Below are positions 34,566 through 42,945 of a stretch of 64,000 nt of DNA, in pieces. A program made the position numbers and the translations under genes. The notes under the pieces are model-generated. The model saw only the letters and a list, made by a program, of their open reading frames with translations, ran no database searches and was not told the origin of the DNA. Position 1 is the stretch's first letter, and each line of letters starts with the position of its first letter. Where the stretch lies: positions 1,116,001 to 1,180,000 of the forward strand of contig NZ_CP101497.1 in the NCBI RefSeq assembly GCF_024362325.1. Direction: 5' to 3'. The stretch is from Microcella humidisoli. GTDB taxonomy: Bacteria > Actinomycetota > Actinomycetes > Actinomycetales > Microbacteriaceae.

Positions 34566-34960
34566 CCCCCCGCGAGCAGCGCGACGATCGCGAGCAGGGG
34601 TGGCACGCCCTGCGCCAGCGCGATCGGGATCATGCGGGGCGGCGCCGTGAGCGCGAGGCCCGCGCCCGCGAGCCCCATGATCGCGCATCCGGTGACGATG
34701 ACGGCGACGCCCGCGATCGAGCCGGCATCGATCGCCACGAGCACGATGCCGAGAAACACGACGATGCCGAGCCCGAGGTTGTAGAGCCCCTGGTTCACGG
34801 CGAAGAGGCGCAGCGGCGGCGAGTCGTGCTCCGCCCGCACCCCGAACAGGCGCCGGCCGAACGGCAGCCGGAACAGCACGCTCTCGAGCACGAAGAACGC
34901 CACGTGCAGGGTCGCCGCCATGCCGGCGAGCACGAGGCCGATGAGGGTCAGTCCGATCAT
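34562..34960 (-). CDS. DUF1304 family membrane protein
   Basis: A 132-residue protein with four hydrophobic helices; HVAFFVLESVLF and AVNQGLYNLGLGI are the DUF1304 hallmarks. The function of the family is unknown. It overlaps the upstream oxidoreductase stop by 4 bases, so the two are co-transcribed. Confidence 0.85.
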   Translation of the reverse strand: MIGLTLIGLVLAGMAATLHVAFFVLESVLFRLPFGRRLFGVRAEHDSPPLRLFAVNQGLYNLGLGIVVFLGIVLVAIDAGSIAGVAVIVTGCAIMGLAGAGLALTAPPRMIPIALAQGVPPLLAIVALLAGG

Positions 34961-36006
34961 GCGGTCTCCGTCTCGATGCGGGCGGTGGGGGATGCGGAGC
35001 TCGCGCCGACCCGCACGGCCAGTCGCCCGGCCACACGGCCGGCGAGCACCTCGGCGGCCTGCTCGGCGGCCTCCTCCAGCTCGACGACGCGCGCGATGTC
35101 GTCGACCACCGCCGGGTCGAGGTCGCGCGCGAGTCGCGCCCACGCCTGCTCGCGGCGGGCGAGCGGGGTGAGCGAGGAGTTGACGCCGAGCAGCGCCGCG
35201 CCGCGCAAGATGAAGGGCATGACGGTCGTACTCAGCGCGGGCGAGGCCGCGTTGCCGCACGCAACCGCCGCGCCCTCCTGCCGCAGCTGGCTGAGCGCGG
35301 TCGCGAGGGGTTGCCCGCCGACGGCGTCGATGACGCCCGCCCAGCGCTGCGACTCGAGCGCGCGCGGGGGTCGGTCGGGCTCTGAGCGGTCGAGCTCGCG
35401 GCGGTCGAGGATGCTCGCGGCGCCGAGCGCCCGCAGGCGCGCGGCGCTCTCGGGCCGCCCGGTCGCGGCCGTGACCGTGAAGCCCGCGCGCGCGAGCAGG
35501 GCGACCGCGAAGGATCCGAGTCCGCCACTGGCGCCCGTCACGAGCACGTCGCCCTCAGTGATTCCGTGCCGCTCGAGGGCGAGCACGGCGAGCATGGCAG
35601 TGAAGCCTGCGGTTCCGATGCCGGCGGCCTGTGCATCCGTGAACGCGGAGGGCGTGGCCACGAGCGTGCCGCCGTCGAGCAGCGCGCGCTCGGCGAGGCC
35701 CCCGGCCCGCGTCTCGCCCGCCCCGGCGCCGTTCAGCAGCACGCGATCGCCCGGGGCCCAGCGCGCGTCGCTCGAGGCGATCACGGTGCCGACGACGTCG
35801 ATGCCGGGCACGAGGGGCGAGCGGCGCACGACGCCGGGGGTGCCGGCGAACGCCAGGGCGTCCTTGTAGTTGAGGCCCGAGTAGCTCACCGCGACCTCGA
35901 CATCGCCGCGCTCGTCGGCGGCGGGGCTCAGCACGGTCTCGTCGAGCTCGATGAGCTCGACGCGCGGGCCCGCGTCATCGAGGGTGATCTGCCAGCCGCG
36001 CGTCAT
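34957..36006 (-). CDS. Quinone oxidoreductase, YhdH/AcuI type (acrylyl-CoA reductase-like)
   Basis: A 349-residue MDR-superfamily, zinc-free NADPH oxidoreductase. The N-terminal VSYSGLNYKDALAFAGTPGVVRRSPLVPGIDVVG pattern (shown in part: YSGLNYKDALA) and the nucleotide motif VTGASGGLGSFAVALLARAG are typical of YhdH/AcuI. AcuI reduces acrylyl-CoA to propionyl-CoA; which enoyl substrate is used here is not known. The ATG at 36006 lies 7 bases after TAGGCT on the minus strand, suggesting a leaderless mRNA. Confidence 0.88.
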   Translation of the reverse strand: MTRGWQITLDDAGPRVELIELDETVLSPAADERGDVEVAVSYSGLNYKDALAFAGTPGVVRRSPLVPGIDVVGTVIASSDARWAPGDRVLLNGAGAGETRAGGLAERALLDGGTLVATPSAFTDAQAAGIGTAGFTAMLAVLALERHGITEGDVLVTGASGGLGSFAVALLARAGFTVTAATGRPESAARLRALGAASILDRRELDRSEPDRPPRALESQRWAGVIDAVGGQPLATALSQLRQEGAAVACGNAASPALSTTVMPFILRGAALLGVNSSLTPLARREQAWARLARDLDPAVVDDIARVVELEEAAEQAAEVLAGRVAGRLAVRVGASSASPTARIETETA

Positions 36007-36046
36007 GCCCGCCAGCCTAGGCCGCGCGGCGTCGCCCGGCGAGGGC

Positions 36047-37084
36047 TCAGCCGAAGAGCAGTGCGGCCTCGTCGTAGCGCGCTTGCGGCACGGTCTTGAG
36101 CTTTCCGAGCGCGGCCTCGAACGGCACGCGCACGATCTCGGTGCCGCGCAGGGCGACCATCTCGCCCCAGCGCGCATCGTCGACGGCCGAGATCGCGGCC
36201 ATGCCGAGGCGCGTCGCGAGCACGCGGTCGAAGGCGCTCGGGGTGCCGCCGCGCTGGATGTGGCCGAGCGTCGTCGCGCGCGTCTCGATGCCCGTGCGCT
36301 CCTCGATCATGGGCGCGAGCATCTCGCCGATTCCGCCGAGCCGCGGGCGGCCGAAGGCGTCGAGGCCGCGCTCGGAGTGGGGCTGGTCGGCCCCGTCGAG
36401 CGTGAAGCCCTCGGCGACGACGACGAGCGGCGCCCGCCCGCGGTCGTAGGCGCTCTGCACCCACGCGCACAACTGGTCCATGCTCGTGTTCTGCTCGGGG
36501 ATGAGGATGGCGTGGGCGCCGGCCGCCATGCCGGAGTGCAGGGCGATCCAGCCGACGTGGCGGCCCATGACTTCGGCGACCATGCAGCGGTTGTGGGCGT
36601 CGCCCGTCGTGCGCAGGCGGTCCATCGCCTCGGTCGCGATGCCGACGGCCGTGTCGAAGCCGAAGGTGTAGTCGGTGGCATCGAGGTCGTTGTCGACGGT
36701 CTTCGGCACTCCGACGATACGGATGCCCGCATCCGTCAGCCGCTTCGCCGCCGCGAGCGTGCCCTCGCCGCCGATCGCGATGAGCGCGTCGAGGCGGTTC
36801 TCGGCGAAGACGTCGTTGATGCGGTCGACGCCGCCGCGGCCCTCGAAGGGGTTCGTGCGGCTCGTGCCGAGGATCGTGCCGCCCTGCTTCGAGATGCCCT
36901 TCACCTCGTGCCGGCCGAGCGGCAGCGTGTCGTTCTCGACGAGCCCCTTCCAGCCGTCCTTGAACCCGACGAACTCGTGGTGGTGCACGGTGGTGCCGGT
37001 GAGCACGGCCCCGCGGATGACCGCGTTGAGGCCAGGGGCGTCTCCGCCGGAGGTGAGCATTCCGATGCGCATGGGTTCCATCAT
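36047..37084 (-). CDS. pfkA: 6-phosphofructokinase
   Basis: A 345-residue PfkA-family kinase of glycolysis. GMLTSGGDAPGLNAVIRG starts the ATP site; GGEGT at 105-109 has Gly where PPi-dependent enzymes have Asp, favouring ATP; PKTVDNDL and EVMGRHVGW form the sugar-phosphate site, and LGHIQRGGTPSAFDR is conserved. ATGs at 37084, 37081 and 37072 are all possible; the last would start MRIGML directly and is biologically plausible. Confidence 0.93.
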   Translation of the reverse strand: MMEPMRIGMLTSGGDAPGLNAVIRGAVLTGTTVHHHEFVGFKDGWKGLVENDTLPLGRHEVKGISKQGGTILGTSRTNPFEGRGGVDRINDVFAENRLDALIAIGGEGTLAAAKRLTDAGIRIVGVPKTVDNDLDATDYTFGFDTAVGIATEAMDRLRTTGDAHNRCMVAEVMGRHVGWIALHSGMAAGAHAILIPEQNTSMDQLCAWVQSAYDRGRAPLVVVAEGFTLDGADQPHSERGLDAFGRPRLGGIGEMLAPMIEERTGIETRATTLGHIQRGGTPSAFDRVLATRLGMAAISAVDDARWGEMVALRGTEIVRVPFEAALGKLKTVPQARYDEAALLFG

Positions 37085-37185
37085 GGCCCGTCGCGGCGGG
37101 CGGCGCGAAAACGGGCGGGCTCTCGGCGCGCGCCCGGGGCCCGGCGCTATCGTGAACGCCGCACCCCGCCCCTGCTGGAGGACTC

Positions 37186-37584
37186 ATGACCGACCCCGTC
37201 GTCGCGCTCGCCGACGAGCAGTACGTACTGCTCACCACCACTCGCCGCTCGGGCGTCGCCGTCGCGACACCCGTGTGGGTGGCGCGCCATGACGAGGCGC
37301 TGCTTGTGACGACGGGCGCCGAGGCGGGCAAGGTCAAGCGCATCCGGCACACTCCGCGCGTCACGCTGCAGGCCTGCGACCGGGTCGGGCGCCCGCTCGA
37401 CGGAGCCCCCGTCGTCGAGGCCATCGCGAGCGTGCATGATGACGAGGCCTCGCGTGCGCACCTCGACACGGCGCTCAGCGAGAAGTACGGCGTGCAGTAC
37501 GCCGCCATCCGGGCGATGGGCCGGCTGCGCGGCCGATCAGCGTCGAGCTCGGTCGTCGTGCGGCTCGTCGCGCCGTCCGCCTGA
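37186..37584 (+). CDS. PPOX-class (F420 or flavin) oxidoreductase
   Basis: A 132-residue split-beta-barrel protein of the pyridoxamine-5'-phosphate-oxidase-like superfamily. EQYVLLTTTRRSGVAVATPVWV and TTGAEAGKVKRIRHTPRVTL are the family pattern; small actinobacterial members often bind F420. The ATG at 37186 has GGAGGA upstream. Substrate and cofactor cannot be told. Confidence 0.82.
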   Translation: MTDPVVALADEQYVLLTTTRRSGVAVATPVWVARHDEALLVTTGAEAGKVKRIRHTPRVTLQACDRVGRPLDGAPVVEAIASVHDDEASRAHLDTALSEKYGVQYAAIRAMGRLRGRSASSSVVVRLVAPSA

Positions 37585-37678
37585 CCTGAGCAGAAACTGC
37601 TCTCACGCGCGGGGCGCGCGGGGCAGTACGATTCGAGCGAACGGGGCCATCTCGGCCCCCCACCCCGCAGGAGTCAGA

Positions 37679-38029
37679 ATGACCGACGCCCCTCCCCCCG
37701 CACCCGCCTACAGCGGCGCTCCCGCCGCCCCCGTCAACCCCGGCAAGACGATGGGAATCGTCGCTCTCGTGCTGTCGATCATCGGCCTGCACCTGATCGG
37801 CATCATCGTCGGCTTCGTCGGCCTCAACCAGTCGAAGAAGGCGGGCCAGAAGAACGGCTTCGCCCTCGCCGGCATCATCGTCGGCTTCGTCGGGCTCGTG
37901 ATCGGCATCATCGTGATCATCAGCCTCGTCGCGGGCGGCGCCGCACTGTTCGGCGGCCTCGCGCAGGTCTGCGCCGAGCTCGGGTCCGGTGTCTGGGAGG
38001 TCAACGGCGTCACGTACGAGTGCCCGTAA
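37679..38029 (+). CDS. DUF4190 domain membrane protein
   Basis: A 116-residue protein: a Pro/Ala-rich cytoplasmic N-terminus, two hydrophobic helices each containing IIVGFVGL (a tandem duplication within the domain), and a short C-terminal tail with two Cys (AQVCAELGSG, then VTYECP). This is the DUF4190 arrangement. The ATG at 37679 follows CAGGAGTC. It ends before a strong hairpin terminator. Function unknown. Confidence 0.8.
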   Translation: MTDAPPPAPAYSGAPAAPVNPGKTMGIVALVLSIIGLHLIGIIVGFVGLNQSKKAGQKNGFALAGIIVGFVGLVIGIIVIISLVAGGAALFGGLAQVCAELGSGVWEVNGVTYECP

Positions 38030-38052
38030 GGCATCCGTTACGACAGTCCGCG

Positions 38053-38093
38053 ACGGCGGGGAGGGCGCTCATCACGAGCGGCCTCCCCGCCGT
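38053..38093 (+). terminator. Hairpin terminator after DUF4190 gene
   Basis: ACGGCGGGGAGG (38053-38064) pairs perfectly with CCTCCCCGCCGT (38082-38093); the loop itself can form GCTC/GAGC. It lies 24 bases after the stop. Confidence 0.75.
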
Positions 38094-38128
38094 TCTGCAT
38101 GGTCAGGGCGCGGTCGTACGCTGAGCGC

Positions 38129-39118
38129 GTGGTCGAGATGATGCCGGATGCGGAGCGCGAGCTCGCCCCGCCCGAGCCCCTCGACCTCGGCGCCACCCTC
38201 GCCTTCCTGCGCCGCGGCCGCGGCGACCCCACCCTGCACACCGCCGCGGGGCCGGATGCGTGGCGCGAGGTCTGGCGCGCGCAGCGCACACCCGAGGGCT
38301 GCGCCTCGCTGCGGCTGACCGTGCTCGACGGCCCGCCCACCGCGGCGCGGCGGCTGCACCTCGCCGCGTGGGGCCCCGGTGCCGCGTGGAGTCTCGCGCA
38401 CGCGCCCCAGCTGCTCGGCGACGGCGACGACTGGAGCGGGCTCGACGCCCTGCTCGCGCAGCGCACGGTGGAGGGCGACCCCGCGGCGGCGGCCCTGCAT
38501 CGCCTGCGCCGGCGCACGCGCGGGCTTCGGCTCACCCGATCCCACCTCGTGCTGGAGGCGGCGGTGGCCGCCGTGCTCGAGCAGAAGGTGACGGGAGTCG
38601 AGGCGCGGCGCGCGTGGCGGCAGCTCGTGCGGCAGCACGGCGAGCGGGCGCCCGGCCCCGCGCCCGAGGGGCTCACCGTGATGCCCGACGGGGTGGGGTG
38701 GCGCAGCATCCCGGATCACGACTGGCATCGCGCGGGGGTGGGACCGCAGCGCATGGCGACCATCCGCCGCGTCGCCGCCGTCGAGCCGGCGCTGCAGCGC
38801 ACCCTCGCGCTCGGTCGCGGCGGGCCGGCGGCGGTCGCGGCGCTGCGCTCGATTCCGGGCGTGGGGGAGTGGACGGCGGCCGAAGTGCTGCAGCGCTCGC
38901 ACGGCGACCCCGACACGCTCAGCGTCGGCGACGCGCACCTGCCGCACGTCATCGGCACGTGGTTCACGGGCGTTCGCGTCGACGACGCCGGCATGCTCGA
39001 TCTGCTCGCGCCCTATGCGGGTCACCGGCACCGGGTTGTGCGACTCATCACCTCGCTCGGCGTCGAGGCGCCCCGCTTCGGTGCGAAGGCCACCATCGAA
39101 GACCACCGCGGGCGCTGA
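38129..39118 (+). CDS. DNA-3-methyladenine glycosylase family protein (AlkA-like)
   Basis: 329 residues from the GTG at 38129. The C-terminal half has the helix-hairpin-helix/Gly-Pro/Asp motif of base-excision glycosylases: SIPGVGEWTAAEVL followed by the catalytic Asp region LSVGDAHLP. The N-terminal half lacks an obvious AlkA N-domain match. The GTG at 38129 is preferred over an ATG at 38099 because TACGCT lies 6 bases before it. Probably removes alkylated bases. Confidence 0.82.
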   Translation: MVEMMPDAERELAPPEPLDLGATLAFLRRGRGDPTLHTAAGPDAWREVWRAQRTPEGCASLRLTVLDGPPTAARRLHLAAWGPGAAWSLAHAPQLLGDGDDWSGLDALLAQRTVEGDPAAAALHRLRRRTRGLRLTRSHLVLEAAVAAVLEQKVTGVEARRAWRQLVRQHGERAPGPAPEGLTVMPDGVGWRSIPDHDWHRAGVGPQRMATIRRVAAVEPALQRTLALGRGGPAAVAALRSIPGVGEWTAAEVLQRSHGDPDTLSVGDAHLPHVIGTWFTGVRVDDAGMLDLLAPYAGHRHRVVRLITSLGVEAPRFGAKATIEDHRGR

Positions 39119-39136
39119 CCGCCCTAGCGTGGCGGC

Positions 39137-39685
39137 GTGAACAAACTGCTGCGCTTCCTCTGGGTGCTGTGGCGTGCCCGTCGCGCCACGCCCCTCGCCC
39201 CCACTGACGTCGGCTCGGTGCGGTTCCGCGTGCTGCCCAACGACCTCGATCTGCAGCGCCATATGAACAACGGCGTCTACCTCTCGCTCATGGATCTCGG
39301 CCGCATCGACCTCATGGTGCGGTCGGGGGTGTGGGGCGAGCTCACCGCCCGCGGCTACTACCCGGTCATCGTGAGCTCGACCATCACCTACCGCCGCTCG
39401 CTCGAGCTGTGGCAGACCTATGAGCTCGAGAGCCGCATCGTGGGGATCGATGACATCGCCGCCTACGTCGAGCAGCGCTTCGTGCGCGACGGCGAGATCG
39501 TCGCGCGCGCGGTCATCAAGGCGCGCTTCCTCAAGAAGTCGGGTGGCATCGTGCCCATCCCCGAGCTCGCCGAGCTCTTCGACATGGACCCGCAGAACCA
39601 CCCGCTGCCCGCCTGGCTCGCCGAGTGGAGCGGCAACGCCGCCCTGCCCTCGCGCCGCGAGCCCGCGCCGAGCGTGTGGGAGTGA
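39137..39685 (+). CDS. Acyl-CoA thioesterase-like hot-dog protein
   Basis: A 182-residue 4HBT-type protein: PNDLDLQRHMNNGVYLSLMDLGRIDLM holds the hot-dog active-site Asp/Asn region, and VERRFV-like and ARAVIKARFLKK strands follow. It resembles the THEM6/YbgC-like group. An N-terminal stretch LLRFLWVLWRAR may be membrane-associated. The GTG lies 6 bases after TAGCGT, suggesting a leaderless mRNA. Thioester hydrolysis is likely; substrate unknown. Confidence 0.82.
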   Translation: MNKLLRFLWVLWRARRATPLAPTDVGSVRFRVLPNDLDLQRHMNNGVYLSLMDLGRIDLMVRSGVWGELTARGYYPVIVSSTITYRRSLELWQTYELESRIVGIDDIAAYVEQRFVRDGEIVARAVIKARFLKKSGGIVPIPELAELFDMDPQNHPLPAWLAEWSGNAALPSRREPAPSVWE

Positions 39686-39735
39686 CGCGCGTCAAGGGGT
39701 GCATCTGACGGCCGGTCGCGCGGTACCGTCGCGTC

Positions 39736-40122
39736 ATGACTGACGACGACCGCCGGCCCCGCAGCGTCTACGGGGTGGGCGACGAGCCCGAGGTGCAGGC
39801 CTCGCTCGCCAACGAGCGCACGGCCCTGTCGTGGATCCGCACGGGCATGACCCTCATCGCGGGCGGAGTCGCCCTCGCGACCCTCTCGAGCTTCGGCGAG
39901 CTGCCGCTCGTCATCCTCGTCATCGCGGGGCTCGCGAGCCTCGGCGGCGCGGCGCTCGCGGTGTGGGCGCTCGTCTCGTGGCGCCGCACCGAGCGCGCGC
40001 TGCGGCTGCGCGAGCCGATCCCCGAGCCCTCGGTGCTGCCCTGGGTCGTTGCGGGCGTGGTCGCGGTCGGGCTGCTGCTCGCCGTGCTCGCGACGTTCCA
40101 GGCGATCGATTTGGCGCGGTGA
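39736..40122 (+). CDS. DUF202 family membrane protein (YidH-like)
   Basis: A 128-residue protein with LANERTALSWIRTGMTLIAGGVAL, the DUF202 signature, and three hydrophobic helices. The ATG is 6 bases after TACCGT. A second DUF202 protein follows with a 4-base overlap, an arrangement seen in many bacteria. Function unknown. Confidence 0.88.
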   Translation: MTDDDRRPRSVYGVGDEPEVQASLANERTALSWIRTGMTLIAGGVALATLSSFGELPLVILVIAGLASLGGAALAVWALVSWRRTERALRLREPIPEPSVLPWVVAGVVAVGLLLAVLATFQAIDLAR

Positions 40123-40433
40123 GCGAGCTGGATGCCCCGCGCGCGCCCGTCGATCGCACGAGCCTCTCGTGGCAGCGTACGGCGATGCACTCCGCCCTGC
40201 TCGCTCTGGTCGCCGCTGTGACGGCGACGCAGCTCGGCGAGCCCGCCGTCGCCGTGGGCGGGGCGGTCATCGCGGGCTTCGCGATCCTCGTCGGTGCGAC
40301 GACGCCGCGCGTGAAGCGGTCGGAGGTCGCCGACCGCGATCCGTGGATGCTCATGGTGCGCACCGTGATCGTGCTGAGCGCCACGGCGCTCGTCGCGGTG
40401 ATGCTCGTGGTGGCGGTCGCGCTCGAGCTCTAG
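40119..40433 (+). CDS. DUF202 family membrane protein (second of pair)
   Basis: A 104-residue protein with RTSLSWQRTAMHSALLALVA, a shorter DUF202 variant with three helices. The GTG at 40119 overlaps the preceding stop (GTGA). The pair is probably a heteromeric membrane unit. Its stop overlaps by 4 bases the stop of the convergent lipoprotein gene. Confidence 0.82.
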   Translation: MSELDAPRAPVDRTSLSWQRTAMHSALLALVAAVTATQLGEPAVAVGGAVIAGFAILVGATTPRVKRSEVADRDPWMLMVRTVIVLSATALVAVMLVVAVALEL

Positions 40434-41299
40434 CGACTCGGGGCGCAGTGGGCGAGCACGTGGTCGGGGCTCGAGGGGGGTGCGAGCATCCGGTCGCGCA
40501 GCACCGTGAGCGCGGGGACCTCGCCGCGGGCGCAGACCTCGGCCCACGTGCCGCGCAGGTCGTCGGCGTACTCGATGTTCAGCACCTGGTCGCCGTAGAC
40601 CGCGGTCGCGAAGGCGCACTCCGCCCAGCGGTCGCACTCCTCGAGCACGGCGAAGTCGAAGCCGGCCTCGTCGCGCCCGCGCGCGCCGAGCTCGAGCGCG
40701 TTCTTCTGCCCGGCGGCGAGCCCCGCGTCGTGCGCCCAGTCGACGAGCAGGGAGGCGAGGGCGAGGGCGTCGTCGGCGGTGAGCACGCCGCCCGACCGCG
40801 TGTAGCTGTCGAGGTTGTCGAACTCGACCGCGACGAAGCCGCGCTCGGCGCAGCGGTCGATGAGCGGGCCGAGCCGGTCGACGATCGCCGCTCGAGCCTC
40901 GGGCGTGCGCGGGTCGAGCAGGGCCTCGTCGGGCCAGTTCGGGTCGATGACCGGGTCGCCCGCGGCGGTGCGCAGCACGGCTTCCGGGGCCTCGTCCAGC
41001 CACGACTCGAGCTCGCCCGGCTGCGTCTGGAAGCCGTTGAGATAGCAGATGCTCGGCATGCCCGGCGCGGGCTCGTCGGTCGCGTCGCGCACGACGAGCG
41101 TCACACCGGCAGAGGGCTCGGAGGCGCCGCCGAGCTGGTAGTCGACGAGGCCCTCGGCGGGCAGGGCGAACCGCTCGGCGGGCGGGGCTGGCTCTGGCGG
41201 CGCCGCTGCGGGGCCCGCGGAGCAGGCGCTCAGCACGAGGGCGATGCTCGCGGCGAGCATCCCGAACCCGGTGCGCGCTCGCCGGCCGGATCGTGTCAT
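40430..41299 (-). CDS. Lipoprotein of endo-alpha-1,4-polygalactosaminidase type (GH114-like)
   Basis: A 289-residue secreted lipoprotein (lipobox LSAC at about residue 26) with a GH114 TIM-barrel pattern: SICYLNGFQTQPGE, VAVEFDNLDSYTRSGG, WAHDAGLAAGQKNALEL and FAVLEECDRWAEC. GH114 enzymes cut alpha-1,4-galactosaminogalactan; in a bacterium the target may be an exopolysaccharide. The ATG at 41299 overlaps the upstream oxidoreductase stop by 4 bases. Confidence 0.8.
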   Translation of the reverse strand: MTRSGRRARTGFGMLAASIALVLSACSAGPAAAPPEPAPPAERFALPAEGLVDYQLGGASEPSAGVTLVVRDATDEPAPGMPSICYLNGFQTQPGELESWLDEAPEAVLRTAAGDPVIDPNWPDEALLDPRTPEARAAIVDRLGPLIDRCAERGFVAVEFDNLDSYTRSGGVLTADDALALASLLVDWAHDAGLAAGQKNALELGARGRDEAGFDFAVLEECDRWAECAFATAVYGDQVLNIEYADDLRGTWAEVCARGEVPALTVLRDRMLAPPSSPDHVLAHCAPSR

Positions 41300-42885
41300 C
41301 GCGACTCGAGCACCGCCATCGCGGCGTTGTGGCCCGCGATGCCGCTCACGGCGCCGCCGCGGCGGGCGCCCGAGCCGCACAGCAGCACGCCGGGCATGCC
41401 GGTGTCGACGCCCCAACGACGCGCGGGGGTGTCGAGCGGCTCGTCGTCTTCCGCCCACGGCCACGCGAGGTCGCCGTGGAAGATGCTGCCGCCCGGCAGC
41501 CGCAGCACGTGCTCGAGGTCGCGCGTCGTCTTCGTCTCGACGCACGGCTGACCGTTCGCGTCGGTGAGCAGCAGGCTCTCGATGGGCTCGGCGAGCACCG
41601 AGTTGAGCGAGTCGAGCACGGCCCGCTGCAGGGTCGCGCGCATCGCCTCGTTGTTCGCCTCGGTCAGCAGCCGGTCGGGCACGTGCAGCGCGAAGACGGT
41701 GAGCGTGTGCGCCCCGCTCGCACGCAGCTCGGGTCCGAGGATGCTCGGGTCGGTGAGCGAGTGGCAGTAGATCTCGGCGGGGATGACGCCCGGCACCTGC
41801 CCCGCCGCGGCTTCGTCGTAGGCGCGCTGCAGCTGGCTGAAGGTCTCGTTGATGTGGAACGTGCCGCCGAAGGCCGCGGCCGGGTCGACGCGCTCGTCGC
41901 GCAGGCGCGGCAAACGGCTCAGCAGCAGGTTGACCTTGACCTGGGCACCCTCGGCGGGCGGGGCGGCGGCGCCGTCAGCGGTGGATGCGGGGCCCGCGTC
42001 GCCCGCCGCGAGCAGCCGCGCGAGCTCGTGCGGCGAGCAGTTCACGAGCACGTGCTCGGCGCTCGTCTCATGCTCGACCCCCGTGGCGTCGACCCAGCGC
42101 ACCGTCTTCTCCGTCGTCAGCGCGACGACCTCGGCCCCCGTCGTGAGCGTCGCGCCCGCGAGCCGCGCGGCCCGCTCGAGCTCGCCCGACACGGCGCCCA
42201 TGCCGCCGACGGGAACGTTCCAGTCGCCCGTGCCCCCGCCGATGACGTGGTACAGGAAGCAGCGGTTGGCGAGCAGCGTCGCGTCGTCGTTCGGCGCGAA
42301 GGTGCCGATGAGCGCGTCGGTGTAGACGACCCCGCGCACGAGGTCGTTGCTGAAGGTGTCGGCGATCGTGCGGCCGACGGGCTGCTCGATGAGGGCATCC
42401 CACAGCCGGTCGTCGCCGACCGCCGCGCGCGCCTCCGACCGCGTCAGCAGCGGGTCGGTGACGGTCGGGAACAGCGCGCGGGCGAGGTGCTGCGTGCCCT
42501 CATAGAACTGCGCCCAGGCGACGACGTCGTCCTCGGCGTCGAGCGCGCCGAAGCTCTCGGCGGTCGCCATCGGATCGTGGTTGTCGACGAGCAGTCCGGT
42601 GTCGCCTCCGGGCACGGGCGTGTACGAGCTGTAGCGGCGCGGCGCGAGCTCGATGCTCAGTCCGAGGTCGTCGATGATGCGCTGCGGCAGCAGGCTCACG
42701 AGGTAGCTGTAGCGGCTCAGGCGCGCATCCACGCCGGCGAAGGCCTCGGCCGAGATCGCGGCGCCGCCGAGCACGTCGAGGCGTTCGAGCACCTGCACGT
42801 CGAGTCCGGCCTGGGCCAGGTAGGCGGCGGCGGTCAGGCCGTTGTGGCCCCCGCCGATGATGACGACGTCGCGCTGCTCGATCAT
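41296..42885 (-). CDS. PYROXD2-like NAD(P)/FAD-dependent oxidoreductase (phytoene-desaturase family)
   Basis: A 529-residue FAD amine-oxidase-like protein. The Rossmann motif VVIIGGGHNGLTAAAYLAQAG is at residues 7-27 (GGGHNGL in place of GAGxxGL), and the C-terminal FAD block includes PGVLLCGSGARRGGAVSGIAGHNAA. PYROXD2-type proteins lack known carotenoid activity; the substrate is unknown. The ATG at 42885 lies 6 bases after TACGCT on the minus strand. Confidence 0.85.
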   Translation of the reverse strand: MIEQRDVVIIGGGHNGLTAAAYLAQAGLDVQVLERLDVLGGAAISAEAFAGVDARLSRYSYLVSLLPQRIIDDLGLSIELAPRRYSSYTPVPGGDTGLLVDNHDPMATAESFGALDAEDDVVAWAQFYEGTQHLARALFPTVTDPLLTRSEARAAVGDDRLWDALIEQPVGRTIADTFSNDLVRGVVYTDALIGTFAPNDDATLLANRCFLYHVIGGGTGDWNVPVGGMGAVSGELERAARLAGATLTTGAEVVALTTEKTVRWVDATGVEHETSAEHVLVNCSPHELARLLAAGDAGPASTADGAAAPPAEGAQVKVNLLLSRLPRLRDERVDPAAAFGGTFHINETFSQLQRAYDEAAAGQVPGVIPAEIYCHSLTDPSILGPELRASGAHTLTVFALHVPDRLLTEANNEAMRATLQRAVLDSLNSVLAEPIESLLLTDANGQPCVETKTTRDLEHVLRLPGGSIFHGDLAWPWAEDDEPLDTPARRWGVDTGMPGVLLCGSGARRGGAVSGIAGHNAAMAVLESR

Positions 42886-42945
42886 GGCGCCAGCGTATCC
42901 GGCGAGAACTGGGCGCGAGATGCCCGCACGCGAGAGGATGGGCGT

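Noticed and set aside
39683..39694. Perfect palindrome TGACGCGCGTCA at the end of the thioesterase gene
   Set aside because: It overlaps the stop codon, and short CG-rich palindromes are expected at this base composition; nothing nearby supports a regulatory role.
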